The notes beneath the pieces were generated by a model, which saw only the letters and a program-made list of their open reading frames with translations, was not told where the DNA came from and did no database searches. Shown piece after piece: positions 1 to 7,905 of a DNA stretch of 64,000 bases; positions within the stretch are counted from its first letter, which is position 1; the number at the start of each line of letters is the position of its first letter. The translations under genes and the position numbers were made by a program. Source of the DNA: Vibrio splendidus (GTDB lineage: Bacteria > Pseudomonadota > Gammaproteobacteria > Enterobacterales > Vibrionaceae); contig NZ_CP031056.1 in assembly GCF_003345295.1 (NCBI RefSeq), positions 186,001 through 250,000 on the forward strand, in the 5' to 3' direction.

Positions 1-1836
1 ACGGTCGTTGTACAGCTCAATTAAGCGACTCAGTGTTTCGTATGGGATAACATCCTCCCCTACTCTCAACCAATCAAGCTTCTCAATGAGCTCTGAGCAC
101 TCTTCTTTGATTGAGGCATGTGAATGCCCGGTCATAGCAGATAAAGCCGTTATACTGCGTTCTAGAGCCTCTGTGGAGGTATATTTAGAGAGAGTAATCA
201 TGATCTCATCAGCGTTGATCTCAACAGAATGTTTACGCTGCTTAACTCGACGTCCCAATTTGCCTCTTGGCGACGGAGCTTTACGTTGAATTGGCTCAAA
301 CTCACCATCGATAATCTCAGACAGCTCTTCCAGCTTCTGCTTAGACACCATCTCATTACGCAGCGGGTTCGGTAGCGTTGGGGCCATATTACGCTTACCA
401 GCGTTGGTGGTACGCGCTCTTGAATAACGCAACACCTCTTCAACATTACATTTGATATCAACCTGATAATCGGTGGTTTTGCCTTTTTCGATCAGCGCCG
501 TGATCGTCAAGTGATAACCCCAAAGATTCACTAGGAAAGTATCTTCTTGATCCCCTACTTCACCCAATTTTCTTAGTTCGCGGATCAAATCCATCGAGAA
601 GCGACGCCAATCGATATTACGAGCCAACTTCTGGTTCAGCTCGCTCAGCAACATACAATCTGAGTGGCGACGTGCCATACGGCTTCTAAAGTACGAATAC
701 ATTTGGAAGACCAAGGTATGTTGTTTCAGGATTTCTGGCGGAAATAGGAAGAAATAATCACGCGTCAGGAGCTCTTCGTAGAACGAAGGTTCCCAGACAA
801 GGATATACAGGTTCGGTTTAATGCGAATTTCGCCATCAGAGCCCTCTGTAGGCGCTTCTTCCGATGCCGTAATGGTTCTAGCTAAGAATCGGAAACGATC
901 ACTCTTGAAGCCTTCTGGCATGTTCTCGCTAAGCCAACGGCCCGTGAGCTCGTGCAGTTGGAAATCGGTAAATTCGATACGGTCAATACTGTCACGGATC
1001 GAATCGCGTGCAGGACCGCTGTCTTTCTTGCCACGCAAAGACAAAATATCCGTGATGTAGAGTGGTGTTTTGTTCGGTGTGTGTTTCGCGTCGAGATGAT
1101 AATCATCTTGGTGGTGATCATGATATTGGACAGTAAGCGTGAATAACGCGAACAGCGTCATCAGATCGTCAACCGTCATGATGTTTTTAGAAGATCGTGT
1201 CTCGATCACCGCTCGAGTGCCAGAGATCGAAACCATAGATTTCTGGTAGCTCTTACGGGTTCTAGGTGGCGCCAAAGCTTGATCAATAATCCCCGCCCAA
1301 TTGGTTGGAGAAACAATGAATTGATCCGCTTCGTCTTTCATCGTCGGTGGCGTATTCAGTCCATGTTCATTCAGTAAGCGCTTGTTTACTTTGGTTTGAG
1401 CTAGCGCTTTAGAACGCTTCTGCTTTTCATTTTGCTTGACGCTTTCTGTCACTAAACTGGTAGCACCCAGAACCGATATCAATTGGTTTGGGTTCACAAA
1501 GCGATGCAACATGGTTTTACCCGCAAGGCCTTCTTCAAAACGAACTGGGATTTGTTTGAACAGACCAATACTTACAGCGGCTCTCAGCCTTTGTTGCAAG
1601 GCGGCGCGAGTCACTTGACCATCAGTTGATTCAATGATCTCGGTGGTGGAGACGTATCCATCTTTGCTGCTAAACCCACGTAGTGAAATTAGGTTAAGAA
1701 GCTCAACGATGCTTTTGGTGACCCCTTTGAAGTGTTGATATTGTTCTATCCATTCAACGGCTGTTTCAGATACCTCAAATAAATGACCATCTTTGTGGCT
1801 TCGTGCCTTAATTAACAATTTCTCTTCTGGTTTCAT
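1..1836 (-). CDS. rctB: Chromosome II replication initiator RctB (C-terminus cut by window edge)
   Basis: RctB binds the ori2 iterons and 39-mer-type sites and opens the chromosome II origin; it is restricted to Vibrionaceae and close relatives. The frame is open from an ATG at 1836 to the first base of the window, giving 612 codons; from memory the family is about 658 residues, so roughly 45 C-terminal residues are missing. The translation contains long stretches I recognise from V. cholerae RctB, for example HKDGHLFEVSE, QYQHFKGVTKSIVELLNLI, KDSGPARDSIRDSIDRIEF and RTTNAGKRNMAPTLPNPLRNE. It is transcribed away from ori2. Its promoter overlaps candidate RctB operators, which fits known autorepression. 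The identification is very secure; the exact start is less so. Confidence 0.97.
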   Translation of the reverse strand, partial: MKPEEKLLIKARSHKDGHLFEVSETAVEWIEQYQHFKGVTKSIVELLNLISLRGFSSKDGYVSTTEIIESTDGQVTRAALQQRLRAAVSIGLFKQIPVRFEEGLAGKTMLHRFVNPNQLISVLGATSLVTESVKQNEKQKRSKALAQTKVNKRLLNEHGLNTPPTMKDEADQFIVSPTNWAGIIDQALAPPRTRKSYQKSMVSISGTRAVIETRSSKNIMTVDDLMTLFALFTLTVQYHDHHQDDYHLDAKHTPNKTPLYITDILSLRGKKDSGPARDSIRDSIDRIEFTDFQLHELTGRWLSENMPEGFKSDRFRFLARTITASEEAPTEGSDGEIRIKPNLYILVWEPSFYEELLTRDYFFLFPPEILKQHTLVFQMYSYFRSRMARRHSDCMLLSELNQKLARNIDWRRFSMDLIRELRKLGEVGDQEDTFLVNLWGYHLTITALIEKGKTTDYQVDIKCNVEEVLRYSRARTTNAGKRNMAPTLPNPLRNEMVSKQKLEELSEIIDGEFEPIQRKAPSPRGKLGRRVKQRKHSVEINADEIMITLSKYTSTEALERSITALSAMTGHSHASIKEECSELIEKLDWLRVGEDVIPYETLSRLIELYNDR

Positions 1837-1848
1837 TTTTGATCCGTA

Positions 1849-1864
1849 TCACACTAACCGTAAT
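1849..1864 (+). repeat. Direct repeat flanking ori2, copy 1
   Basis: TCACACTAACCGTAAT here matches TCACACCAACCGTAAT at 2800-2815 at 15 of 16 positions. The two copies bracket the whole origin region in the same orientation, and each is followed within about 35 bases by a GTTCC motif. Confidence 0.7.
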
Positions 1865-1905
1865 TTCACTATAGTTCCTGAATGATAAAGAAAGAATGAT
1901 CATAA
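1849..1905 (-). promoter_or_regulatory. rctB promoter with RctB operator-like motifs
   Basis: Reading the minus strand, TATAGT (1873-1868) is a good -10, with only a weak -35 (TTCTTT, 1896-1891). The promoter is overlapped by a GTTCC half-motif on the plus strand (1874-1878) and an ATGATCA box (1896-1902). In V. cholerae a 29-mer (a shortened 39-mer) in the rctB promoter lets RctB repress itself; this arrangement resembles it. The boundary is approximate. Confidence 0.55.
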
Positions 1906-1934
1906 ATAAAGAGAATTTATTGGCTTTTAAATAA

Positions 1935-1985
1935 CTGATCTTTTTGATTAATATGATCTTAAATGATTAAGTGATCTAATGATCT
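1935..1985. repeat. Putative ori2 DNA unwinding element with TGAT repeats
   Basis: Six heptamers of the form NTGATCT or NTGATTA start at 1935, 1944, 1953, 1963, 1971 and 1979, i.e. every 8-10 bases, in very AT-rich DNA next to the iterons. On the other strand each reads ATCA. RctB is reported to bind ATCA repeats on single-stranded DNA at the V. cholerae unwinding region, so I infer the same role here. Confidence 0.6.
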
Positions 1986-2047
1986 GGCTCTGAATTTGAT
2001 TTTAAGTATATGAATTATAAGTGTTAAAAAAAATCCAATTGGAAAGC

Positions 2048-2173
2048 ATGATCATAAAGAGCCCGAAACGATGATCATTAAATTAAAGAAAGCATGATCA
2101 CAGAACTTCAGAACGATGATCATTAAGTCATTGTAAGCATGATCATTATCGGTTCGAAAGCATGATCATTATG
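2048..2173 (+). repeat. Array of six RctB iterons (ATGATCA core)
   Basis: ATGATCA occurs at 2048, 2071, 2094, 2116, 2139 and 2162 in the same orientation, spaced 23, 23, 22, 23 and 23 bases, about two helical turns, so all cores face the same side of the helix. Five of the six continue as ATGATCAT. Each core carries a GATC Dam site. Further single ATGATCA boxes lie at 1896, 2272 and 2392. Confidence 0.9.
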
Positions 2174-2183
2174 CTTATACAGC

Positions 2184-2192
2184 TTATCCACA
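2184..2192 (+). promoter_or_regulatory. DnaA box in ori2
   Basis: TTATCCACA is a perfect consensus DnaA box, 16 bases after the last iteron core. Chromosome II origins of Vibrio carry one essential DnaA box in this region. Confidence 0.85.
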
Positions 2193-2261
2193 GTCCGTAA
2201 TTGATCAAGTTGTATTAAGCGGCTTCTAAGTCACCTATGTGGATATTTTTGACAGCCAATT

Positions 2262-2280
2262 CATCGGAACAATGATCAAG
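2262..2280 (-). promoter_or_regulatory. 39-mer-like RctB control site
   Basis: On the minus strand this reads CTTGATCATTGTTCCGATG, combining a TGATCAT box with a TTCCG half-motif. The same two-part pattern recurs at 2540-2559, 2665-2684 and, far away, at 24935-24954. Assignment to the inhibitory 39-mer class is by pattern and position only. Confidence 0.5.
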
Positions 2281-2539
2281 TAATGGGGCTTTTATATCGT
2301 TCCTCCCCTTTTATGTTTAAAAATTCGTCGATATTGGTCACACCGTCAGTGGTTGGGCACTTTTAGCTCGCAACACAATAAATCAGGAAGCATGATCATG
2401 AAATTGTCATGTTTCTGCATTTCCATTCTGTGTCGATTGAATTTCTAACCAATCAGGCCTTATAGAGCTTGAATCCCCATTGCAAAAGCATTTGTCCGTA
2501 AGTTAGCTCTAAATCTATATGCTTCCGGAACGATATTTA

Positions 2540-2572
2540 CTTGATCATTTTTCCGGAGGTTGATCATTTCGA
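2540..2572 (+). promoter_or_regulatory. 39-mer-like RctB control site
   Basis: CTTGATCATTTTTCCGGAGG is followed directly by a second TGATCAT box (2561-2567), and a GGAACGATA element precedes it at 2527-2535 (inverted copy of the TATCGTTCC at 2295-2303). The densest of the composite motifs, in the region that in V. cholerae limits origin firing. Confidence 0.5.
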
Positions 2573-2664
2573 ACGGGCATTCATACGGATCAATATTGAT
2601 GAGTTTACACCTTGATCATGCTTCATAATATGGACTTATCAATTTTCTTACGAGTTATGTATCC

Positions 2665-2684
2665 CATGATCATTCTTCCGGTTG
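2665..2684 (+). promoter_or_regulatory. 39-mer-like RctB control site
   Basis: CATGATCATTCTTCCGGTTG carries the same TGATCAT plus CTTCCGG combination as the sites at 2540 and 24935. It is the copy nearest parA2. Confidence 0.45.
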
Positions 2685-2799
2685 AGGCTCAATTTTCTTT
2701 TGTTTAGTGACATCTCGCCGTCGCTTTGTTTCCTATTAACCAAGCGACTTTTTAGGTTTACTCTTTATTGGTTGAAAATCTATCAATTTAGAATGCAAA

Positions 2800-2815
2800 T
2801 CACACCAACCGTAAT
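2800..2815 (+). repeat. Direct repeat flanking ori2, copy 2
   Basis: Partner of the copy at 1849-1864 (15 of 16 bases). It is followed by ATCGTTCCGAAG (2832-2843), resembling the TTCC half-motif of the control sites. Confidence 0.65.
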
Positions 2816-2862
2816 CTATGCTTGTGTTTCAATCGTTCCGAAGATTTTTCTCTAAAATTCTA

Positions 2863-2875
2863 TTTACATTGTAAA
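2863..2875. promoter_or_regulatory. parS2: parS2 centromere site
   Basis: TTTACATTGTAAA is a perfect match to the vibrio chromosome II ParB2 target TTTACA-N-TGTAAA, lying between ori2 and parA2. Confidence 0.9.
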
Positions 2876-2975
2876 TAAGTGATGCTGTAACATTTTAAAT
2901 GTAAGGAAGAAATAGAACAGTTATACATGACAAAAAAGGTCATTTTTGTGTTCGTATTAGCCGTTGTTTCATCAA

Positions 2976-2991
2976 ACTGTAAAAATACAGT
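2976..2991. promoter_or_regulatory. Inverted repeat upstream of parA2, possible ParA2 operator
   Basis: ACTGTA-AAAA-TACAGT is a perfect 6-bp dyad about 105 bases before the parA2 start. Type Ia-like ParA proteins with an N-terminal DNA-binding segment, such as this one, usually repress their own operon, so it is a reasonable operator candidate. Confidence 0.4.
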
Positions 2992-3095
2992 CTATTTTGT
3001 GTGATTTTACTCATAAATGTATGTTCATGTTTTTGTTGTGTTTGTTGTTAATCGCTGTACAATTTGTTCTAGGTTAATCATTACGGAAACTGGCA

Positions 3096-4313
3096 ATGAA
3101 AAGAGAACAAACGATTGATAAGCTCTATCAGCTAGCCGAACAAACTCAACAAGTTCAGGCTGACCGAATTGAGATTATTCTGGAAGAGCGAAGTGATGAA
3201 CATTTCCCTCCAATGTCTAAAGCTATGATGGAGACGCGTTCAGGCTTAACTCGTCGAAAATTGGATGAGGCTATCAACAAGCTTGAAGCGGATGGTCATC
3301 AGTTTACAAAGAACAACGCCAATCATTACTCGATTTCATTGACTGAAGCTCACATGCTGATGGACGCAGCTGAAGTGCCGAAGTTCCACCAACGTAAGCA
3401 GCATGTAGACAATAAGCCATGGGTTATTAACGTACAGAACCAAAAGGGCGGTACGGGTAAATCAATGACAGCGGTTCACCTAGCGGCTTGTCTGTCTTTG
3501 AACTTAGATAAGCGCTACCGTATCTGCTTGATTGACTTGGATCCACAAGGTTCTTTGCGTCTGTTCTTAAACCCACAAATTAGTGGTGCAGAGCACGACA
3601 GTATCTATTCTGCTGTTGATATCATGTTGGACAACGTGCCAGAAGGCCAAGATGTTGATCTTGAATTCTTGCGTAAGAACGTACTTTTACCAACACAGTA
3701 TCCGAATCTAAAGACGATCTCGGCGTTCCCAGAAGACGCGATGTTTAACGCTGAAGCGTGGCAAAGCCTATCTCAAGATCAGTCACTTGATATTGTTCGT
3801 CTTTTAAAAGAGAAGCTTATCGACAAAATTGCGGATGATTTTGATGTGATTATGATTGATACCGGCCCGCACGTAGACCCTCTAGTGTGGAACGCAATGT
3901 ACGCATCGAACGCTCTTCTGATTCCATGTGCTGCCAAGCGTTTGGATTGGGCTTCAACGGTTAACTTCTTCCAGCACTTACCAACCGTGTACGAGATGTT
4001 CCCGGACGACTGGAAAGGGCTCGAATTTGTTCGTCTAATGCCAACCATGTTTGAAGACGACAACAAGAAGCAGGTATCAGTATTAACTGAGATGAACTAC
4101 CTGTTGAATGACCAAGTAATGATGGCCACTATTCCAAGAAGCCGCGCTTTTGAAACCTGTGCAGATACTTACAGCACGGTTTTCGATCTAACGGTGAGCG
4201 ACTTTGAGGGTGGTAAGAAAACTCTGGCTGTCGCTCAAGACGCAGTACAAAAAAGTGCTCTAGAATTAGAGCGTGTATTACATAGCAACTGGCCTTCACT
4301 TAATCAGGGATAA
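3096..4313 (+). CDS. parA2: Chromosome II partition ATPase ParA2
   Basis: Walker-type ATPase that, with ParB2 bound at parS2 sites, positions and segregates chromosome II. The 405-residue protein has an N-terminal region of about 100 residues with helix-turn-helix-like character (TRSGLTRRKLDEAINKLEADG), as in plasmid P1-type ParA, then the deviant Walker A motif KGGTGKS at residues 117-123 and a Walker A'-type DLDPQGS. FDVIMIDTGP is the Walker B-like segment. The gene starts beside ori2, and parB2 follows 5 bases after its stop, so they form one operon. The N-terminal domain suggests DNA binding and autoregulation. Family assignment is firm. Confidence 0.96.
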   Translation: MKREQTIDKLYQLAEQTQQVQADRIEIILEERSDEHFPPMSKAMMETRSGLTRRKLDEAINKLEADGHQFTKNNANHYSISLTEAHMLMDAAEVPKFHQRKQHVDNKPWVINVQNQKGGTGKSMTAVHLAACLSLNLDKRYRICLIDLDPQGSLRLFLNPQISGAEHDSIYSAVDIMLDNVPEGQDVDLEFLRKNVLLPTQYPNLKTISAFPEDAMFNAEAWQSLSQDQSLDIVRLLKEKLIDKIADDFDVIMIDTGPHVDPLVWNAMYASNALLIPCAAKRLDWASTVNFFQHLPTVYEMFPDDWKGLEFVRLMPTMFEDDNKKQVSVLTEMNYLLNDQVMMATIPRSRAFETCADTYSTVFDLTVSDFEGGKKTLAVAQDAVQKSALELERVLHSNWPSLNQG

Positions 4314-4318
4314 CAAGA

Positions 4319-5293
4319 ATGGCGATTAAAACATCTGACTTAAATGCAAAGCTATTTGGTAAAGCAAACAAACGTCGCGTAGCTACGCCACAAGAAGCTC
4401 AAACAGCGGCTAAAGAGCAGGCTCAAGTGATAGAGCTTTCTGTTGCAGGCGAAGAATTGGTTTCATTTGAACTAGTTCGAATCCCGGCGGCTGACGTAGC
4501 AACTCAAACGGTTGTTTTCGAAGAAAATGCTCGTGAGCAATCTTTCTTAAACGAGCACGCGCTTTCTGATGTTCTTACAACATTGAAAGAACGTGGCCAG
4601 CAATACCCAGCGGTTGGTCGTAAAAACAAAGACGGTAAGATTGAAGTTCTTGATGGTAGCCGTCGTCGTATGTCGTGTATTTTGGCTGACAAAGAGTTCC
4701 TTATCTATGTTGCTGAAAACATCAACGGCGAACACGCTAAGTTCCTATCTGATGTCGCTAACGCTCATAAACCGCTTTCTCTGTATGAGAAGGGTAAAGA
4801 GATGCAAGCGAAGCTAGATAAAGGCGAAGCTGAAGACCAGAAAGCACTAGCGAAAATGTTCCAGTGCAGTGAAGCTTTGGTGAGTGGCGCGTTGAAAGCG
4901 GCGGCTTTGCCTCTTGAACTGCTACAAGCTTACCCAAATGTGAGCGATCTTGGTCGACCAACCATTGTTAAGCTACACAAACAATTTGGTGGCCTGACTG
5001 GCGAACAGCAGCAAACATTACTGACTAAGTGTGATGCTTCTGAAGGTTTTGTATGGCAGCGTAGCGAAGCACAAGGTGTTACGCGTTTAACTAAAGACGT
5101 TACTGAAACTTTGGAAGGTTGGATTATTGAATTGGCGCCAGCGCCAGCGAAGAAAGCTTCTCCAAAAGTTGAGCTTATTAAAGGCCGCGCTTCATACAGC
5201 CGTAAGGGTTCAAACTTAGCGTTGAACCTTAAGAAAGTGGATGATGCGACAATGGAAGAGATTTTAGCCTTCGTTCAATCGAAGCTCGACTAA
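4319..5293 (+). CDS. parB2: Chromosome II partition protein ParB2
   Basis: DNA-binding CTPase-family partner of ParA2 that loads at the parS2 palindromes. The 324-residue protein has the ParB N-terminal domain with a recognisable DGSRRRMSCI motif (the GERRxRA-type box of the nucleotide-binding core) near residues 114-123, then a helix-turn-helix region (DQKALAKMFQCSEALVSGALKAAALP). It starts 5 bases after parA2 and ends just before a strong terminator, giving a closed parAB2 unit. Six candidate binding sites are visible in the window. Confidence 0.96.
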   Translation: MAIKTSDLNAKLFGKANKRRVATPQEAQTAAKEQAQVIELSVAGEELVSFELVRIPAADVATQTVVFEENAREQSFLNEHALSDVLTTLKERGQQYPAVGRKNKDGKIEVLDGSRRRMSCILADKEFLIYVAENINGEHAKFLSDVANAHKPLSLYEKGKEMQAKLDKGEAEDQKALAKMFQCSEALVSGALKAAALPLELLQAYPNVSDLGRPTIVKLHKQFGGLTGEQQQTLLTKCDASEGFVWQRSEAQGVTRLTKDVTETLEGWIIELAPAPAKKASPKVELIKGRASYSRKGSNLALNLKKVDDATMEEILAFVQSKLD

Positions 5294-5318
5294 GTCGACG
5301 ACTTTCCATTACGACTCT

Positions 5319-5341
5319 AAAGCCGCATTATGCGGCTTTTT
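5319..5341 (+). terminator. Rho-independent terminator of parAB2
   Basis: A 9-bp stem AAAGCCGCA / TGCGGCTTT with a TTA loop runs into a T tract, 25 bases after the parB2 stop. Confidence 0.9.
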
Positions 5342-5386
5342 ATTTGGCTGTGATAAACTGTGTCTAGATGAATCTGGACGCTAATT

Positions 5387-7486
5387 ATGAAGAACCCAAC
5401 AAACACCTTCCTACATACTCTTTCCCAAACAGCCGAGCATAATCAGCATCGTTATGGTGTTGTCTTTTCTGGTGATAGTGGTTGGCAAGACGCTACGATT
5501 CAAAGCTTTCTTGATGCTTCTTCAGCACAAACAATTTTCCAGATGGGTGGTTCGCCTTTTCTATCGGTAACACATGTTCCGGTTAAAAAGGGGCAGCAAC
5601 TCTTGGGCCGAGAATGCCAACTTCTTGTCTGTGATTTTAGAGAACAGTTTGATGCCAACAGTTTTAGTGCGGCACTAGGTGCGTTAGTCGGTGGCGGTTT
5701 GTTGTTGGTTATCCCGCCCAAATCCGATGGATATGAAGAGGGTTTTAATTCTACTTTTGGAAAACGTTGGTTAGCGACTAACTTCGCCAAACTGTTTTCT
5801 GTTTCACAAGACGATGAACAGCTAACGCAACTCTATACTCGTAATCCTTTGCCTGAAGAATTAACCCAACCGATTTTATTCGATAGATTTGAGCAACAAA
5901 AGACGGCAGTAGAGTTAGTCAAGAAAGTCGTCTCTGGACATCGAAAGCGTCCCTTGATTCTCACTGCAGACAGAGGTCGCGGCAAGAGTTCGACATTAGG
6001 TATCGCGGCAGCGGAGCTTTTGGTTGAGCGTCACGGGCTTAACATCATTGTTACCGCTCCTTCTGTTAAAGCGGTTGAGCCGGTATTTGCTCACGCAAGC
6101 CAACGGCTAGGCCCTTGTGAAGTTATAAGTACTACTAACATCGGCCATCAAGGTGGCAGCCTAAGATTCGTCGCACCGGATGAACTACTTCAATCTAAGC
6201 CTGATTGCGATTTGTTATTGGTCGATGAGGCGGCTGCCATTCCAATCCCGATGCTTAAATCTATGGTCGTCAGTTATCACCGTATGGTTTTTTCAACCAC
6301 GGTACACGGTTACGAGGGGAGTGGTCGAGGGTTTGGGATTAAGTTTGAATCTTGGCTTTCTGTACACCGCCCTGGTTGGAAGGGCTTTAAGCTCGAACAA
6401 CCTATTCGTTGGAATAACAACGACCCACTAGAAGCTTGGTTGTTTGACTGCTTCCTGCTTGGTAACGACGCGTCGCTAAGTGACTCGGCGATTCATGAGT
6501 TAGATAACTTTTCTGATAAGACAATCAACCAATTAAATTTAGTTGAACTATCAAAAGCAGATTGTTTGGCTAATCCACACAAGTTACAACGATGTTTTTC
6601 TCTTCTTGTGGATGCTCATTATCAGACGTCGCCCAATGACTTAATGCAGTTCCTTAACAATCCAGCAATCCACTTGTACGCTGCCTGGCAGCAAGATGAA
6701 TGTTTAGGTTGCATGTTGGTCACTGAAGAGAGTGGTTTAGATAAAGATTTGATTGCTCAGATTCAAATTGGAAAACGCAGGCCTCAAGGACACCTTGCTC
6801 CTGTGTTGCTGGCAAACCAACTAGGCTGTACAGAAGCGGCCACCAGTCGCTGCCTTCGAGTGATGCGCATTGCAGTTTCAACGCCTCATCAAGGTTTGGG
6901 CATTGGTGGTTGGATGTTGGCTAAGTTATCAGAGCAAACTAGCCAAGCGGATTATCTGGCGACAAGCTTCGGTGCGACTAGTGAGTTGATTTCATTCTGG
7001 CGCGATAACGATTTTGTACCTGTCCATATTGGCCACCAGCGGGATCAGGCAAGTGGCTGCCACTCGGTATTGATGGTTAAGGCGCTTACCTCAAACTCCC
7101 AAGGCTGGATTAACCAAGCTCTAAGTCACTTCGAGCGTAGCTACTGCTTTCTTGTTTCCGGTTCTTTGGTTTCACTTGAAACCGAAATGGTGCGCGTACT
7201 GCTGCCAAAGAGTGTCGATACCGTTAGCGAGTTTGAAACTCAGTTAGTTAGAAATTACGTGAACGGTGGCAACAGTTACGATGCGATTAGCTTCAGCGTA
7301 CTGAACTTGATTCTACTTGGTAACGATCGAAACATAGGTATTTCTGACTTACTCATCGCAAAGGTCGTTCAGCAGAAAGAGTGGGGGACTTGTGTTGAAC
7401 AGTTTAATCTTGTTGGTCGCAAACAAGCAGAGATTCAGTTTCGTAAAGACGTCGATGTTTTGCTAGCAAATTTACAGTGTAAATAG
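5387..7486 (+). CDS. tmcA: tRNA(Met) cytidine acetyltransferase TmcA
   Basis: Makes N4-acetylcytidine at the wobble base of elongator tRNA-Met using acetyl-CoA and ATP or GTP. The 699-residue protein has the expected order: N-terminal DUF1726 region (1-170), a RecA-like helicase module with P-loop TADRGRGKSST (about 198-208) and Walker B LLVDEAAAI, then a GNAT acetyltransferase domain (RIAVSTPHQGLGIGGWML) and a C-terminal tail. Length is close to the E. coli enzyme (671). It stands alone after the parAB2 terminator. Oddly, its last codons and stop overlap a parS2 site at 7471-7483. Confidence 0.95.
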   Translation: MKNPTNTFLHTLSQTAEHNQHRYGVVFSGDSGWQDATIQSFLDASSAQTIFQMGGSPFLSVTHVPVKKGQQLLGRECQLLVCDFREQFDANSFSAALGALVGGGLLLVIPPKSDGYEEGFNSTFGKRWLATNFAKLFSVSQDDEQLTQLYTRNPLPEELTQPILFDRFEQQKTAVELVKKVVSGHRKRPLILTADRGRGKSSTLGIAAAELLVERHGLNIIVTAPSVKAVEPVFAHASQRLGPCEVISTTNIGHQGGSLRFVAPDELLQSKPDCDLLLVDEAAAIPIPMLKSMVVSYHRMVFSTTVHGYEGSGRGFGIKFESWLSVHRPGWKGFKLEQPIRWNNNDPLEAWLFDCFLLGNDASLSDSAIHELDNFSDKTINQLNLVELSKADCLANPHKLQRCFSLLVDAHYQTSPNDLMQFLNNPAIHLYAAWQQDECLGCMLVTEESGLDKDLIAQIQIGKRRPQGHLAPVLLANQLGCTEAATSRCLRVMRIAVSTPHQGLGIGGWMLAKLSEQTSQADYLATSFGATSELISFWRDNDFVPVHIGHQRDQASGCHSVLMVKALTSNSQGWINQALSHFERSYCFLVSGSLVSLETEMVRVLLPKSVDTVSEFETQLVRNYVNGGNSYDAISFSVLNLILLGNDRNIGISDLLIAKVVQQKEWGTCVEQFNLVGRKQAEIQFRKDVDVLLANLQCK
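7471..7483. promoter_or_regulatory. parS2: parS2 site overlapping the end of tmcA
   Basis: TTTACAGTGTAAA is a perfect site formed by the final codons of tmcA, immediately before its TAG stop. It is the first of three sites within 95 bases. Confidence 0.9.
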
Positions 7487-7526
7487 ACAAGCCATCATTT
7501 AAATAGACTGACCGTTACAAATTAGA

Positions 7527-7539
7527 TTTACAGTGTAAA
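7527..7539. promoter_or_regulatory. parS2: parS2 site
   Basis: TTTACAGTGTAAA, identical to the copy at 7471 and 56 bases from it. Apart from the three parS2 sites, I see nothing notable in the 419-base gap between tmcA and the DUF342 gene except its presumed promoter. Confidence 0.9.
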
Positions 7540-7552
7540 TTAGAATATTGGA

Positions 7553-7565
7553 TTTACACTGTAAA
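7553..7565. promoter_or_regulatory. parS2: parS2 site
   Basis: TTTACACTGTAAA, 26 bases from the preceding site. The triplet 7471/7527/7553 is the densest ParB2 loading cluster in the window. Confidence 0.9.
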
Positions 7566-7905
7566 CTGAAGCTCTATATTGAAATCCGTTTTTACCCTGA
7601 TTATCAGCTTCATCACTTCTGTTCCACCTCTCCACAACAGCCTTTAGTCTTCTAAAGCTATTCGCCTTTACTATCTTGCTTTAATATCGAATCGACATTC
7701 AATCACACGAAATATTCTGAAAAATTTCCCTATGTATTTGTAAAGGCGAAGTAGATCATAAAATGTGTAAGTCTTATTTATGAGTCATGTTTGCAGAATC
7801 GAAAGTAAGTGATGTGACGCTGATTATTCTAATAATGTGATACTCAGCGCAGAACGAATTATATAGACTGAATAACAACTGAGTCATTAGGGATACTCAA
7901 TTCGA

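Larger units (their letters stand above)
1896..2700. other. ori2: Origin of replication of chromosome II (ori2) with its regulatory region
   Basis: This 0.8-kb stretch between rctB and parA2 has no supported gene. It holds, in order: an AT-rich segment with phased TGATC(T)/TGATTA repeats, six phased ATGATCA iterons, one perfect DnaA box, and a distal block of composite TGATCAT...TTCCGG motifs. This is the same order of parts known for V. cholerae ori2 (unwinding region, 12-mer iterons, DnaA box, negative control region with 39-mers). GATC occurs in almost every repeat, consistent with Dam-dependent RctB binding. I see no convincing rctA-like reading frame in the distal block. Confidence 0.92.

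Noticed and set aside
198..1618. Several open frames of 60-93 codons overlapping rctB
   Set aside because: They lie in other frames of a continuous, clearly homologous RctB coding region.
2200..2800. An rctA-like protein gene
   Set aside because: No frame of useful length with a ribosome site or coding character; the region is explained by RctB motifs.
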